Shown: positions 18,912 through 29,241, counted from the stretch's first letter. The stretch: DNA of 64,000 nucleotides from CAVTOO01 sp963736355 (GCA_963736355.1 CAVTOO010000007.1:124001-188000), one strand, 5' to 3'. The notes: a model not told the origin generated them from the sequence alone. Translations and numbers: made by a program.

Positions 18912-19211
18912 ATGCGCCGCGTCGCCATTCTCATTGCCAGCGCCCTCGTGCTCTCAGCCGGGGCTGCCTTTGCCGAGACGAGAACCTTCGTCATCGCCAA
19001 TCAGCCCGATGGATATGGCGTCGATCGCTGCCTCGCCTCCGGCGAACCCTGCGGCCAGACCGTGGCGCGGGCCTATTGCCAGGCGCAGGACTTCTCGAAG
19101 GCCGCTTCGTTCCGCCGTGTCGAGCGCGACGAAATTACCGGCGCCATTCCGGTTTCGAGCTGCGGCGGTACCGGATGCGGCGAGTTCATCGCCATTACCT
19201 GCCAGCGCTGA
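18912..19211 (+). CDS. secreted cysteine-rich hypothetical protein
   Basis: A 99-residue protein with a signal peptide (MRRVAILIASALVLSAGAAFA, cut before ETRTF). The mature part has six cysteines (RCL, PCG, YCQ, SCG, GCG, TCQ), compatible with three disulfides in the periplasm. No known domain is recognised. I chose the ATG at 18912 because it starts the signal peptide. It stands alone upstream of the DUF2865 gene. About 290 bp before it hold no gene that I can see. Confidence 0.75.
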   Translation: MRRVAILIASALVLSAGAAFAETRTFVIANQPDGYGVDRCLASGEPCGQTVARAYCQAQDFSKAASFRRVERDEITGAIPVSSCGGTGCGEFIAITCQR

Positions 19212-19316
19212 CCGTCGCCACCGCCACAATTTGGCCGTGGGTTGAACAGGTTGTTATCCCGCACAGGGTGCAAAACGGCGTGACCTGACGGGTCGAAGCG
19301 ATTATGAAGGCACCTC

Positions 19317-20498
19317 TTGGTCCCTTCGGAAGCGCGCCGGCTCATGCCTATCTGGCCTATGACTTTCCGCCTGCCTCACATCGACGCCAGGACGCTGTTC
19401 AGCGCGCTGGCCGTGCTCGTGTCGCTGCCGATGAGCGCGGCACTTGCGCAAGGTGCGCCCCCGCCCGGACCGGGCGCGCCCTCCGCCAATCCCGTCTGCC
19501 AGCGCCTTGAAGCGCAGCTTGTCTCCATCGACCGCGCCAACGGCGATCAGGGCCGCGCCGAACAGATGCGCCGCTATGAAGAGGCAGCCACCAAGCAGCA
19601 GGCTGAACTCGACCGCACCCAGATGTCTGCGCGCCGCAACGGCTGCGAAGGCGGCGGCTTCTTCTCGCTGTTCAGCGGCCAGTCGGCGCAATGCGGTCCG
19701 ATCAATACCCAGCTTCAGCAAATGCGCGGCAATCTCGATCAGATCATGCGCCAGATCGAACAATTGAGGGCCGCTTCCGGCGGATCGGCGCAGGATGCGC
19801 AGCGCAGGTCGGTGCTGGTCGCACTCGCGCAGAACAATTGCGGCGCGCAATACGCGGCCGCCGTTCGCGGCGCGCAGCCGCCGCAGCAGTCGGGCGGTTT
19901 CTTCGGCGCATTGTTCGGCGGCAACAACCCCAACGCGCCTGTGGACCCCGGCGCCTACCCTGAATATGGCGCGGCGGGCGGCACCTATCGCACCATGTGC
20001 GTGCGCACCTGCGACGGCTTCTACTTCCCGGTTTCCTTTGCGACGTCTCCGGCACGTTTCGCCGACGACGAGCGCACCTGCAAGGCGCAGTGTCCGGCCT
20101 CTGAGGCCGTGCTCTACACCTTTCGCAATCCGGGCGAAGACATGAACCAGGCGGTTTCGGCGTCGAGCGGCCAGCCTTACACGGCGCTTCCCGCCGCGTT
20201 CAAATATCGCCAGGAGTTCAATCCGTCCTGCAGCTGCAAGGCGACCGGCCAGACCTGGGCCGATGCGCTCAAGAACATCGACGATCGCGCGGCCGCCTCG
20301 CAGCAAGGCGACATCATCGTCACCGATGAGCGCGCCAAGCAGATGTCGGCGCCGCCGAAAGGCCGGCCCGTCAACGCCAATCCCAAGGGAACCCCGGCTG
20401 CCGCACCGGCGGTGTCATCGACACCCGCGGCGCCAGCCGACGCCAACCGGCCGATCCGCTCGGTCGGCCCGACCTTCATTCAGCCAAAAGCGAACTAG
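19317..20498 (+). CDS. DUF2865 domain-containing exported protein
   Basis: A 393-residue protein with a signal-like hydrophobic segment ending ALAQG (about residues 28-45). A coiled-coil-prone region follows (QGRAEQMRRYEEAATKQQAE and the LQQMRGNLDQIMRQIEQLR segment), then the DUF2865 core with MCVRTCDGFYFPVSFAT, ERTCKAQCP and CSCKATGQ, and a proline/alanine-rich tail. The cysteines suggest a disulfide-stabilised periplasmic domain. The family is restricted to Rhizobiales and has no known function. The true start may be the ATG at 19344 (MPIWP) rather than 19317. Confidence 0.8.
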   Translation: MVPSEARRLMPIWPMTFRLPHIDARTLFSALAVLVSLPMSAALAQGAPPPGPGAPSANPVCQRLEAQLVSIDRANGDQGRAEQMRRYEEAATKQQAELDRTQMSARRNGCEGGGFFSLFSGQSAQCGPINTQLQQMRGNLDQIMRQIEQLRAASGGSAQDAQRRSVLVALAQNNCGAQYAAAVRGAQPPQQSGGFFGALFGGNNPNAPVDPGAYPEYGAAGGTYRTMCVRTCDGFYFPVSFATSPARFADDERTCKAQCPASEAVLYTFRNPGEDMNQAVSASSGQPYTALPAAFKYRQEFNPSCSCKATGQTWADALKNIDDRAAASQQGDIIVTDERAKQMSAPPKGRPVNANPKGTPAAAPAVSSTPAAPADANRPIRSVGPTFIQPKAN

Positions 20499-20528
20499 CG
20501 CCTGCCTTGGCGCCCGACTGCGAGCGCC

Positions 20529-21874
20529 TCAGCTCGCCGCAGCTAACCTGCGATCCGCGCGCGCGCGTCCGATCAGCGGCAGCAGTGCCTTCAACTCCGG
20601 CCCCTGCTCGCGCCCGGTGAGCGCCAGCCGGAGCGGATGAAACAGCGCCCGGCCTTTTTTGCCTGTCGCAGCGCCAACCGCCTTCGTCCACGCGCTCCAG
20701 GTCGTCTCGTCAAACGGCTCCGCCGGCAAATGCTCGCGCGCCACGCGCACGAGATCGCGGTCGTCGGCCGCGTAGGTCTCGTCGGTCGCAACGACGCTCC
20801 ACCATGTCACCACCTCGTTGAAGCGCGTGAGATTGCCACGCACCGCCATCCAGAACGCGTCGCCGCCCGTGATGCCGAGGCCCGACAACCGCGTCGCAAC
20901 GCGCTCATACGGCAACTGATGCAGCGTTCGCGCATTGAGCCCGTCGAGTTCGGCCGGGTCGAACTTGGCCGCCGAGTGCGACACATCGGCGAGATCGACC
21001 TTGCTCATCAGATCGTCGAGGCCGGTCACCGGCTCGACCGCATGCGAGGTGCCGATCAAGACCGCCAGCGCCGCGACAGCGGCCGGCTCGATAGCCTTCG
21101 TCCCGCAGCGACGACAACGACAGATGCCCGAGCCGCTTCGACAGCCCCTCGCCGCTCGGCAATGTCAGCAAATTGTGGTGACCGAAGCGCGGTGCGACGG
21201 CGCCCAGCGCCTCGAACAACTGAATCTGCACCACCGTATTGGTGACGTGATCCTCGCCGCGGATGATGTCGCTGATGTTCATGTCGATGTCATCGACAAC
21301 GGAAGACAACGTGTAGAGATAGATGCCGTCCTCGCGCACCAGCACGGGATCGGACAACGCGGCGGCATTGATCGACTGGTCGCCACGAACAAGATCGGCC
21401 CACTCCACGACGCGATGATCAAGCAGGAAGCGCCAGTGCGGCTTGCGTCCCTCGGCCTCCAGCTTGGCTTTGTCGGCATCGGTGAGCTTGAGCGCCGCAC
21501 GATCGTAGATCGGCGGGCGGTGCATCGCCATCTGGCGCTTGCGACGGTAGTCCAGCTCTTCGGCGCGTCTCGTAGCAGGCGTACAGCTTCCCGGCCTTGC
21601 GCAGGCCGTCGACGGCCATCGCGTAACGGTCGAAGCGGTCGGACTGCCGCTCGACCTGATCCGGCTTGATACCGAGCCAGGCCAGATCGACCGCAATGCC
21701 GTCGGCGAACTCGCGCGTCGAGCGCGCAACATCGGTGTCGTCGAAACGCAGTACGAACTGTCCGCCGCGCTTCTTGGCGTAAAGCCAGTTGAACAGCGCG
21801 GTGCGCGCATTGCCGATATGGATGCGGCCCGTCGGCGACGGCGCAAAGCGAACTTTGATATGTGCGTCAGACAT
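20529..21874 (-). CDS. gltX: glutamyl-tRNA synthetase (two frame breaks)
   Basis: Class I synthetase charging tRNA-Glu, possibly the discriminating or tRNA-Gln-mischarging paralogue. The start MSDAHIKVRFAPSPTGRIHI holds the HIGH box. One extra C near 21568 breaks LYACYET/AEELDYRRKR, and one extra C near 21094 breaks LRDEGY/EPAAVAALAVL. Between them are the RGEDHVTNT and LPSGEGLSKRLGH (KMSKS-like) segments. Corrected length is 447 residues, within the normal range. Its start overlaps the nadE stop by 8 bases. Because the gene is essential in most bacteria, the breaks are more likely sequence errors than decay. Confidence 0.9.
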
Positions 21875-23619
21875 CGAAGGCTTCAGCCGATTTGCCTGAG
21901 GATCGCGTCACCAGCGTCTCGTCGGGTTTGGGCAGCGCCTTGCCACCGTCGCGAAATTTGTTGGTGATCGGATAGCGGCGATCGCGGCCGAAGCTGCGCA
22001 ACGTCACCTTGACGCCCGGCGCCGCCTGCCGCCGCTTGTATTCGGCAAGATTGAGCATCCGCTCGATGCGCACGACCATGTCGCGGTCGAAGCCGGCGGC
22101 AATGATATCCGCAAGCGGCTCTTCCTTCTCCACCAGCCGCTCAAGCACGGCGTCGAGCAGATCGTAAGGCGGCAGCGAATCCTGATCGGTCTGGTTCTCG
22201 CGCAGCTCCGCCGTCGGCGGGCGCGTGATGATGCGCTCGGGAATGACGATCCCCGAAGGGCCCAGCGCGTCGTCCGGCTTCCAGCTGGTTGCGCAACCGC
22301 GACAGACGAAAAACTTCCGTCTTGTAGAGGTCCTTCACCGGGTTGAAGCCGCCATTCATGTCGCCATAGAGCGTGGCATAGCCGACCGACATCTCCGACT
22401 TGTTGCCGGTGGTGACGACCATCGAGCCGAACTTGTTGGAGAACGCCATCAGGATGACGCCACGCGCGCGCGCCTGGATATTCTCCTCGGTCACGTCGCG
22501 CTTCAGATCCTTGAAGATGGGTGCGAGCGCCTCTTCCACACCGCCGACGGCGGACGCAATCGGCAGCACGTCGTAGCGAATGCCGAGCGCCTTGGCGACA
22601 GCCGCCGCATCGTCCTGTGAAATCTGCGCGGTGAAACGAAACGGCAGCATGATGGCGCGCACGCGATCCGCGCCAAGCGCGTCCACGGCCATCGCCGCGC
22701 AGAGCGCCGAGTCGATGCCGCCGGAGAGGCCGAGCACGACACCGGGGAAACCGTTCTTGGTCACGTAGTCGCGCAGGCCCAGCACGCAGGCGGCATAATT
22801 GCCCTCGTCGCCTTCCACCAGTTTCGTGACCGGTCCTTCGCAGCGCCAGCCGCGTTTGGCGTCTCGCACCCAGCGCAGCGTCGTAATGTCCTCGCGGAAG
22901 GACGGCATCTGCACCGCCAGCGAATTGTCGGCATGCAGCACAAACGAACCGCCGTCGAACACCAGCTCGTCCTGTCCGCCGATCTGATTGAGATAAACCA
23001 GCGGCAGGCCGCTCTCCGCCACGCGCGCGACCGCGATATTCAAGCGAACATCGTCCTTGTCGCGGTGATAGGGCGAACCGTTCGGAACGACGAGAATTTC
23101 CGCGCCGGTCTCGACCAGACACTCGACCACGCTCTCATAGGCCGACGATTCTTCCTGCCAGATGTCCTCGCAGATCGGCACACCGACGCGCACGCCCCGA
23201 ATATTGATCGGGCCCGGCACCGGTCCCACGGCGAACACGCGCTTCTCGTCGAAGACGCCATAGTTCGGCAGGTTCACCTTGAAGCGGATCGCGGCGATGC
23301 GCCCGCCATCGAGCAGCGCACAGGCATTGTAGAGTTTGCCCTCGTCGACCCACGGCGTGCCGATCAGCATGGCCGGGCCGCCGTCGGCGGTCTCGCGCGC
23401 AAGCTCCTCGATCGTGGCGCGGCAAGCCGCCTGAAATGCCGGCTTCAGCACGAGGTCTTCCGGCGGGTAGCCCGCGATGAAAAGCTCCGGGAACACCACG
23501 AGATCGGCGCCTTCGGCGGCGGCCTGCTTGCGGGCAGCACGCGCCTTGGCGGCATTGCCGGCGACATCGCCCACAATGGGGTTCAGCTGCGCAAGCGTCA
23601 TGGTCAGACGGTCGGTCAT
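21867..23619 (-). CDS. nadE: glutamine-dependent NAD+ synthetase (one frame break)
   Basis: Amidates nicotinic acid adenine dinucleotide to NAD+. The N-terminal nitrilase-fold glutaminase has Glu45 (FPELFIAGYP), Lys114 (RFKVNLPN) and Cys150 (GVPICEDIW); the C-terminal synthetase has the P-loop LGLSGGIDSALCA and TTGNKSEMSVGYATLYGD. One extra C near 22289 separates RLRNQ from WKPDDALGPSGIVIPERIIT. The corrected length is 583 residues, typical of the two-domain form. It is followed by gltX with an 8-base overlap. Confidence 0.92.
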
Positions 23620-23628
23620 GGGAAGCAT

Positions 23629-23665
23629 CTATAGCGTTTTCGGGCGAAGTGGAAACCGGTCCACA
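23629..23665. repeat. palindromic repeat-like segment upstream of nadE
   Basis: Contains AGCGTTTTCGGGCGAAGTGG and ACCGGT, the hallmark of a second mobile palindrome common in Rhizobiales, but only the left half is well preserved. It lies between the dgkA stop and the nadE start. Confidence 0.4.
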
Positions 23666-23708
23666 CCGGGAAACAGGCAGACCAAAAGCGGGGTTCAACA
23701 AAACCGGA

Positions 23709-24060
23709 TCAGATCGTCAGCCGCTCGACCAGCGCAAAAAGCCAGACCAGGCCGGCGATCACAGCGGCGACCGCGACCGCGGCCGAACCCATGTCCTTGA
23801 CGCGGCCGATCTGGGGGTCGTGTTCCAGCGTCACGCGGTCGGCGAGTTTTTCGATGGCGGTGTTGAGGAGTTCGACAGCCAGCAGCAGCAGGATCACCGT
23901 CACCAGTTGCAGGCTGCGCTCATAGGAGATGCCGACGACACAGTGAGAGCGGGATCGCCGCGAGCAGAATAATCAGCTCCTCGCGGATCGCCTGCTCTGA
24001 GGCCGTGGCGAAGCGAAGACCGTTCCAGGTATTGATGGCGGCGCGATAGAGGCGAAACAT
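23709..24060 (-). CDS. dgkA: diacylglycerol kinase DgkA (one frame break)
   Basis: A small trimeric inner-membrane kinase that phosphorylates diacylglycerol, recycling lipid head-group by-products. The start MFRLYRAAINTWNGLRFATA and EQAIREELIILL are in one frame; VVGISYERSLQLVTVILLLLAVELLNTAIEKL follows in another, with the catalytic glutamates in EQAIREE and VELLNTAIE. One extra T near 23938 (CTG-T-GTC) explains the break; corrected length is 116 residues. It lies downstream of the DAHP synthase gene on the same strand. Confidence 0.87.
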
Positions 24061-24150
24061 GAGACGGCCCGTCCGGGCCCCTTGCCCGGTCGGTCCGTTA
24101 TAAGCGCGTCGCCTTAACCGGTTCTTTCCGCCGGCTGGCCGCCGGAACCC

Positions 24151-25539
24151 TTACAGCCCCGCCGCCGCAGGCAGCGGCTTGGCCTTGGTGGCCCGCTCCT
24201 GTTTGAGCTGCTCGGCGATCAGGAACGCCATATCGATGGATTGCTCGGCATTGAGGCGCGGATCGCAGAACGTGTGGTAGCGGTCGTTGAGATCCTCGTC
24301 GGTCACTGCGCGGGCGCCACCGGTGCACTCGGTCACGTCCTTGCCCGTCATCTCCAGATGCACGCCGCCGGCGTGGGTGCCTTCGGCCAGATGCACGGCG
24401 AAGAACGTCTTCACCTCAGACAGGATGCGGTCGAACGGACGTGTCTTGTAGCCCGAGGTCGAGGTGATGGTGTTGCCGTGCATCGGATCGCACGACCACA
24501 CGACATGACGGCCTTCCCGCTTCACGGCGCGCACCAGCGCCGGCAGGCAATCCGCCGCCTTGTCCGAACCGAAGCGCGCGATCAGCGTCAGCCGGCCCGG
24601 CTCATTCTCGGGCGACAGCGCATCGATCAGCTTGATCAGTTCGTCCGGCTTGAGCGACGGGCCGCATTTGAGGCCGATCGGATTCTTGATGCCGCGGAAA
24701 TACTCGACATGGGCATGATCGAGCTGCCGCGTGCGGTCGCCGATCCAGATCATGTGACCGGAGGTTGCGTACCAGTCGCCCGTCGTTGAATCGACACGCG
24801 TCATTGCCTGCTCGTAGCCGAGCAAGAGCGCCTCGTGGCTGGTGTAGAATTCCGTCGAGCGCAGTTCGGGATGGTTCTCCAGGTCGAGTCCGCAGGCGCG
24901 CATGAAAGAAAGCGCTTCGGAGATGCGATCGGCGAGTTCACGATAGTGACGCGACTGCTGCAAATCCTTCACGAAGCCGAGCATCCATTGATGCACGCTT
25001 TGGAGATTGGCGAAGCCACCCGTCGCGAAGGCGCGCAGCAGGTTCAGCGTCGCCGCCGACTGACGATACGCCTCGATCTGGCGGCGCGGATCGGGGATGC
25101 GCTGCTCAGGCGTGAAGCCGATATCGTTGACGATGTCGCCGCGATAGCTCGGAAGCTCGACGCCATCCTTCTTCTCCATCGGCGAAGAACGCGGCTTCGC
25201 GAACTGACCGGCGATGCGGCCGACTTTGACGATCGGTGTCGCACCGGCATAGGTCAGTACCACCGCCATCTGCAGGAAGACGCGGAAGAAGTCGCGGATG
25301 TTGTTGGCGCCGTGTTCGGCGAAGCTCTCGGCGCAGTCGCCGCCCTGCAGCAGAAACGCGTTGCCGCTGGCAACGCGTGCGAGCTGCTTCTTCAGGCTGC
25401 GGGCCTCACCTGCAAAAACCAGCGGCGGAAAGGTCGCGAGTTGCGCTTCGGTGTCCGCCAAAATCTTGGCGTCCGGATAATCCGGCATCTGCACCACCGG
25501 TTTGCTGCGCCAGCTATCGGGCGACCAACGCTCGGCCAT
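24151..25539 (-). CDS. aroG: class II 3-deoxy-7-phosphoheptulonate (DAHP) synthase
   Basis: A 462-residue plant/actinobacterial-type (AroA-II) enzyme that condenses PEP and erythrose 4-phosphate, the first step of aromatic amino acid synthesis. Conserved parts include LLQGGDCAESFAEHG, KVGRIAGQFAKPRSS, GLKCGPSLKPDEL, WSCDPMHGNTI and GGVHLEMTGKDVTEC. I chose the ATG of MAERWSPDSWR with a GGAGCG just upstream; an earlier start adds a non-conserved leader. The gene is intact and monocistronic apart from dgkA downstream. The symbol follows common naming for class II enzymes. Confidence 0.93.
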   Translation of the reverse strand: MAERWSPDSWRSKPVVQMPDYPDAKILADTEAQLATFPPLVFAGEARSLKKQLARVASGNAFLLQGGDCAESFAEHGANNIRDFFRVFLQMAVVLTYAGATPIVKVGRIAGQFAKPRSSPMEKKDGVELPSYRGDIVNDIGFTPEQRIPDPRRQIEAYRQSAATLNLLRAFATGGFANLQSVHQWMLGFVKDLQQSRHYRELADRISEALSFMRACGLDLENHPELRSTEFYTSHEALLLGYEQAMTRVDSTTGDWYATSGHMIWIGDRTRQLDHAHVEYFRGIKNPIGLKCGPSLKPDELIKLIDALSPENEPGRLTLIARFGSDKAADCLPALVRAVKREGRHVVWSCDPMHGNTITSTSGYKTRPFDRILSEVKTFFAVHLAEGTHAGGVHLEMTGKDVTECTGGARAVTDEDLNDRYHTFCDPRLNAEQSIDMAFLIAEQLKQERATKAKPLPAAAGL

Positions 25540-25759
25540 GACACGCTCCTCAAATACCGCTTCTGAAATACCTCCCACCCCGGCGATTTCCTCCGGCTGG
25601 GCGGCCTCAACTTGTTGGAAGGCGGAAGCTTTCCGCCTGATGGGGCGGACTTATACACAGGGCGGGAGGTCTTCGCCAGCCGGTTTTGGGGCTCGGTCGA
25701 CGCCCTCAAGCCCGTGAATACGCAGGGATTGTCGGTTTAGCCCGGCTTGGCTCGGAGCC

Positions 25760-27166
25760 TTAGCCGTCCATCACCGGCAGCATCTCTTCGGCTGCCTCGC
25801 GCACGTGCCGTGTCGTCGGCGTGCGCATGGTGACAAGCTCTTCGGCTGAGGTCGGGTGCACCGCCATCGTTGCGTCGAAATCCGCCTTGGTCGCCTTGAG
25901 CCTCACTGCAACGCCGACGAGCTGAATCATTTCGCCCGCGCCCTCACCGACAATGTGACATCCGACGACACGATCACTCACGCCGTCCACGACGAGCTTC
26001 ATCAAGACACGCGTGTCGCGGCCGGAGAGCGTTGCCTTCATCGGCCGGAACGTCGCCTTGTAGATGTCGACCTTCACAAAAGTCGCCAGCGCCTGCATCT
26101 CGGTCAGCCCCACCGTGCCGACTTCCGGCTGCGAGAACACCGCCGTCGGCACATCGTTGTGATCGGCACGCGTCGGCTTGTTGCCGAACACCGTATCGGC
26201 GAAGGTATGGCCTTCGCGAATGGCCACCGGAGTCAGATTAAGCCGGTTGGTGACATCGCCCACCGCATAGATATGCGGCACGGACGTCTGCGAAAATCCG
26301 TCGACTGCGATGCCGGCTGTCTTCGTATCGAGCGTGACGCCCGCTTTTTCAAGGCCGAGCCCTGTCACGTTGGGATGACGACCGATCGCGAACATCACCT
26401 GATCGGCAGCAACGCTGGTCCCATCGGAGAGCTGCGCGTCAAATTCGGCGCCGCGCTTGTCGACCTTCGCAACCGTCACGCCAGTACGGATAGTGATGCC
26501 GCGCTTCTCCATTTCGGTGCGCAGATGCGCGCGCACGTCGTCGTCAAAGCCACGCAGGATATTTTCGCCGCGATAAACGAGCGTCACCGCCGAACCTAAT
26601 CCAGCGAAGATGCCCGCGAACTCGACGGCGATATAACCGCCGCCCTGAATCACAATGCGCTCAGGCTTGCGTGGCAGATGAAATACTTCGTTCGAGGAAA
26701 TGACGTGTTCCAGGCCGGGAATGGCTGGGCCGTGATGCGGGGCCGCCCCTGTCGCGATCAGGATGTACTTCGCTCGCACGGCTTCGCCGGTCGCAAGAAT
26801 GCGCACCGTATGAGGGTCTTCGATCACAGCGCGACTCTTCACAATCGTCACGCCGGCCTTGTCGAGGTTCGACGTGTAGGCGCGTTCGAGCCGGTCGATT
26901 TCCTTGTCCTTATTGGCGATCAGCGTTGCCCAATCGAACGACGCTTCCGGAATCGTCCAGCCGAACCCGGCGGCGTCTTCGATGCTCTCATGAATATGTG
27001 AGGCGTAAACAAGAAGCTTCTTCGGTACGCAGCCGCGAATGACGCAGGTTCCGCCCATGCGGTATTCTTCGGCCAGCATGACGCGTGCGCCGTACTGGGC
27101 GGAGATGCGGGCGGCGCGTACGCCACCCGATCCACCGCCAATAACGAAGAGATCGACTTCGGTCAT
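25760..27166 (-). CDS. gor: glutathione-disulfide reductase
   Basis: A 468-residue NADPH-dependent flavoprotein that regenerates glutathione in the cytoplasm. The FAD site is VIGGGSGGVRAAR, the redox-active disulfide is GGTCVIRGCVPKK, the NADPH site is QGGGYIAVEFAG, and the C-terminal catalytic base lies in MAVHPTSAEELVTM. The IRG sequence between the cysteines is the variant found in rhizobial and plant enzymes rather than the E. coli NVG. It follows the DUF2059 gene by about 25 bp and is probably co-transcribed. Confidence 0.95.
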   Translation of the reverse strand: MTEVDLFVIGGGSGGVRAARISAQYGARVMLAEEYRMGGTCVIRGCVPKKLLVYASHIHESIEDAAGFGWTIPEASFDWATLIANKDKEIDRLERAYTSNLDKAGVTIVKSRAVIEDPHTVRILATGEAVRAKYILIATGAAPHHGPAIPGLEHVISSNEVFHLPRKPERIVIQGGGYIAVEFAGIFAGLGSAVTLVYRGENILRGFDDDVRAHLRTEMEKRGITIRTGVTVAKVDKRGAEFDAQLSDGTSVAADQVMFAIGRHPNVTGLGLEKAGVTLDTKTAGIAVDGFSQTSVPHIYAVGDVTNRLNLTPVAIREGHTFADTVFGNKPTRADHNDVPTAVFSQPEVGTVGLTEMQALATFVKVDIYKATFRPMKATLSGRDTRVLMKLVVDGVSDRVVGCHIVGEGAGEMIQLVGVAVRLKATKADFDATMAVHPTSAEELVTMRTPTTRHVREAAEEMLPVMDG

Positions 27167-27191
27167 CGAACAGACCGCCGGGCGTCGCGCA

Positions 27192-27713
27192 CTAAATGTC
27201 CTTGCCGCGCTTCTTCATCTCGTCCTTGAAGCGCGTGCCGACTTCGTCCGAGAACTTCTGCGCCCAGAGGTTCATGTAGGAAACACTGAGCTCCATCGCA
27301 CGCGGCTCCGTCTCAAGCGACTTCTTGCCGAGCGGCGTCTTGTAGAACGCCACAAGGTCGCGCAGCTCCTGCTCAGTGAACCCGCTGGCATAGATCTTGG
27401 ACATGCCTTCGCCGATTTCATTTTGCCGACCGTCGAGATCCTTGGCGAGCTTGAGTGCCACCTCGTCGAGATCCTTCTGCTTGTCGAGATTGCTTCTGAG
27501 AATACCGTCTTTTACCTGGGCGATGATGCCCGGCACGGCGCCTGCGAACATCACATTGGCCTGCTTCATGTTGACGATCTCTTTGGCGAGAGCCACCGCC
27601 GCCGCCGGCGGATTGGGCAGTCCCTCCACCACCGTTTGCGCGTAAGCCGGTCGCAGCGCGCCCGCGGCAAACACGATCACGGCCGTCAGCGCCAGTCTCA
27701 AAAATGCAGTCAT
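27192..27713 (-). CDS. DUF2059 domain-containing secreted protein
   Basis: A 173-residue exported protein with a signal peptide ending in AAGALRPAYAQT. The mature region holds the DUF2059 motifs: YASGFTEQELRDLVAFYKTP and the preceding helix with LAKDLDGRQNEIGEGM. I chose the second ATG at 27713 because a GAGGAG lies about 7 bases upstream; the ATG at 27719 is too close to it. The function is unknown. It lies between rpiA and gor on the same strand with gaps of 10-30 bp, so all three are probably in one operon. Confidence 0.82.
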   Translation of the reverse strand: MTAFLRLALTAVIVFAAGALRPAYAQTVVEGLPNPPAAAVALAKEIVNMKQANVMFAGAVPGIIAQVKDGILRSNLDKQKDLDEVALKLAKDLDGRQNEIGEGMSKIYASGFTEQELRDLVAFYKTPLGKKSLETEPRAMELSVSYMNLWAQKFSDEVGTRFKDEMKKRGKDI

Positions 27714-27724
27714 GGTCATACTCC

Positions 27725-28447
27725 TCAAGCGCGGCCCTTCGGCCGATCAATCACGCGAATACCCTGCGCGCCCGCAAGAATTGTGGTGCGCGCCAATCCA
27801 AGAAACAGTCCGTGCTCGACGACGCCCGGAATGGCGGCAAGAGCAGTCGCCACTTTGTGCGGGTCCTTGATGCTGCCGAGCTTGGCATCGACAATCCAGT
27901 GGCCGCCATCGGTGACGAAAGCAAGGCCGTCACGCCCGCTTCTGATGGTAAGGGGGCCTTCGGCGCCAGCGGATTTCAAGGCTTCAACAATCGCGCGACG
28001 GGTCGCGGCCACGCCGAACGGCATGATTTCGATCGGAAGCGGAAACTGCCCCAGTATTGGCACCCATTTCGACTCATCGGCGATCACAATCATGCGGTCA
28101 GAGGCGCTGGCCACGATCTTTTCGCGCAACAGCGCTCCGCCTCCGCCCTTGATCAGATTGAGATCGGGGTCCACCTCGTCGGCGCCATCGACGGTGAGAT
28201 CGAGCCGATCGATGTCGTCGAGGGTCGTCAGCTTGACGCCGCAGCGGGTCGCGAGTTCGCGCGTGGCTTCCGATGTCGGCACACCGATCACGTTCAATCC
28301 GGCACGCACGCGCTCGCCGAGAAGTTCAACAAAGTGCTTGGCGGTCGATCCCGTGCCGAGCCCAAGCCGCATGCCGTCACGCACCTCCTCGAGTGCGCGC
28401 GCCGCCGCCTGCCGTTTCAGCCCGTCCAAGTCCATCGTGACCGTCAT
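27725..28447 (-). CDS. rpiA: ribose-5-phosphate isomerase A
   Basis: A 240-residue enzyme interconverting ribose 5-phosphate and ribulose 5-phosphate in the pentose phosphate pathway. Visible signatures are LGLGTGSTAKHFVE (phosphate loop), TVDGADEVDPDLNLIKGGGGALLREKIVA (the catalytic Asp and Glu region) and VTDGGHWIVDA. Start is the ATG of MTVTMDLDGLK; the ATG four codons later is possible. Divergent from gph across about 100 bp. The neighbouring gph also acts on sugar phosphates. Confidence 0.95.
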   Translation of the reverse strand: MTVTMDLDGLKRQAAARALEEVRDGMRLGLGTGSTAKHFVELLGERVRAGLNVIGVPTSEATRELATRCGVKLTTLDDIDRLDLTVDGADEVDPDLNLIKGGGGALLREKIVASASDRMIVIADESKWVPILGQFPLPIEIMPFGVAATRRAIVEALKSAGAEGPLTIRSGRDGLAFVTDGGHWIVDAKLGSIKDPHKVATALAAIPGVVEHGLFLGLARTTILAGAQGIRVIDRPKGRA

Positions 28448-28548
28448 GCCAGATTGCCGAAAGTGGCCCCTGTTTAGCGTTGTTTCAGGGCTGGGAACAG
28501 CCCATCACGGCGCTTGCGCGAGAGCGGCCGGACCGCTAGCGAGAGGCC

Positions 28549-29241
28549 ATGACAAGCCCGCTTCTGGCCGTGTTCGATCTCGACGGAACGCTGATCGACA
28601 CCGCCCCCGATCTGATCGCAAGCCTCAATGCCGTTCTGAAACGCGAAGGCGTCGCACCGGTGCCGATCGGACGCGCGCGCACCATGATCGGTTCGGGCGC
28701 AAAAAAGCTGATCGAACTGGGTCTCGCCGATCAGGGCCGCCGCGCGCCGGAGCAGGAGCTCAAGCGGATGGTGGCGGATTTCATCACCCATTACAGCGAG
28801 AATATCGCCGTCGAATTGCAGCCATTCGAGGGGCTGGAAGCCGCACTCGATCAACTCGCCGCCAATGGCGTGCAATTCGCGGTGTGCACCAACAAGCTGG
28901 AATGGCTGTCGGTGCGATTGCTGGAGCAACTGGGCCTGGCCAACCGATTTGCCGCGATCTGCGGCGCCGATACTTTTGGCGTTGCGAAGCCGCATCCGGA
29001 TATTTTGCGAAAGACCGTCGTGCGTGCGGGAAGTGTGCCGGAACGAACGGTGATGGTGGGGGATGCGGCGACGGATGTGGGGGCTGCGCGGGCGGCGGGG
29101 ATCCCCATGATCGGCGTCGATTTCGGGTACACCGAAACGCCGATGAAAGATTTGAAGCCGGATTGGCTGATCTCGCATATGCGCGAATTGCCGGACACCG
29201 TAATGGGTGCTTTTGGGTCTTCCACCGCTTCGCAAAAATAG
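28549..29241 (+). CDS. gph: phosphoglycolate phosphatase
   Basis: A 230-residue HAD-superfamily phosphatase removing phosphate from 2-phosphoglycolate formed during DNA repair or by Rubisco. The nucleophile and acid/base are Asp10 and Asp12 (VFDLDGTLIDTAPDL); the remaining motifs are CTNKLEW, KPHPDIL and MVGDAATDVGAARAAG. The cap domain lies between motifs I and II. It is divergent from rpiA. The next gene begins about 150 bp later without an obvious terminator. Confidence 0.93.
   Translation: MTSPLLAVFDLDGTLIDTAPDLIASLNAVLKREGVAPVPIGRARTMIGSGAKKLIELGLADQGRRAPEQELKRMVADFITHYSENIAVELQPFEGLEAALDQLAANGVQFAVCTNKLEWLSVRLLEQLGLANRFAAICGADTFGVAKPHPDILRKTVVRAGSVPERTVMVGDAATDVGAARAAGIPMIGVDFGYTETPMKDLKPDWLISHMRELPDTVMGAFGSSTASQK

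Noticed and set aside
20529..24060. Programmed ribosomal frameshifting as the explanation of the breaks
   Set aside because: Breaks hit many unrelated genes, lack a common slippery heptamer or downstream structure, and occur up to eleven times in one gene.
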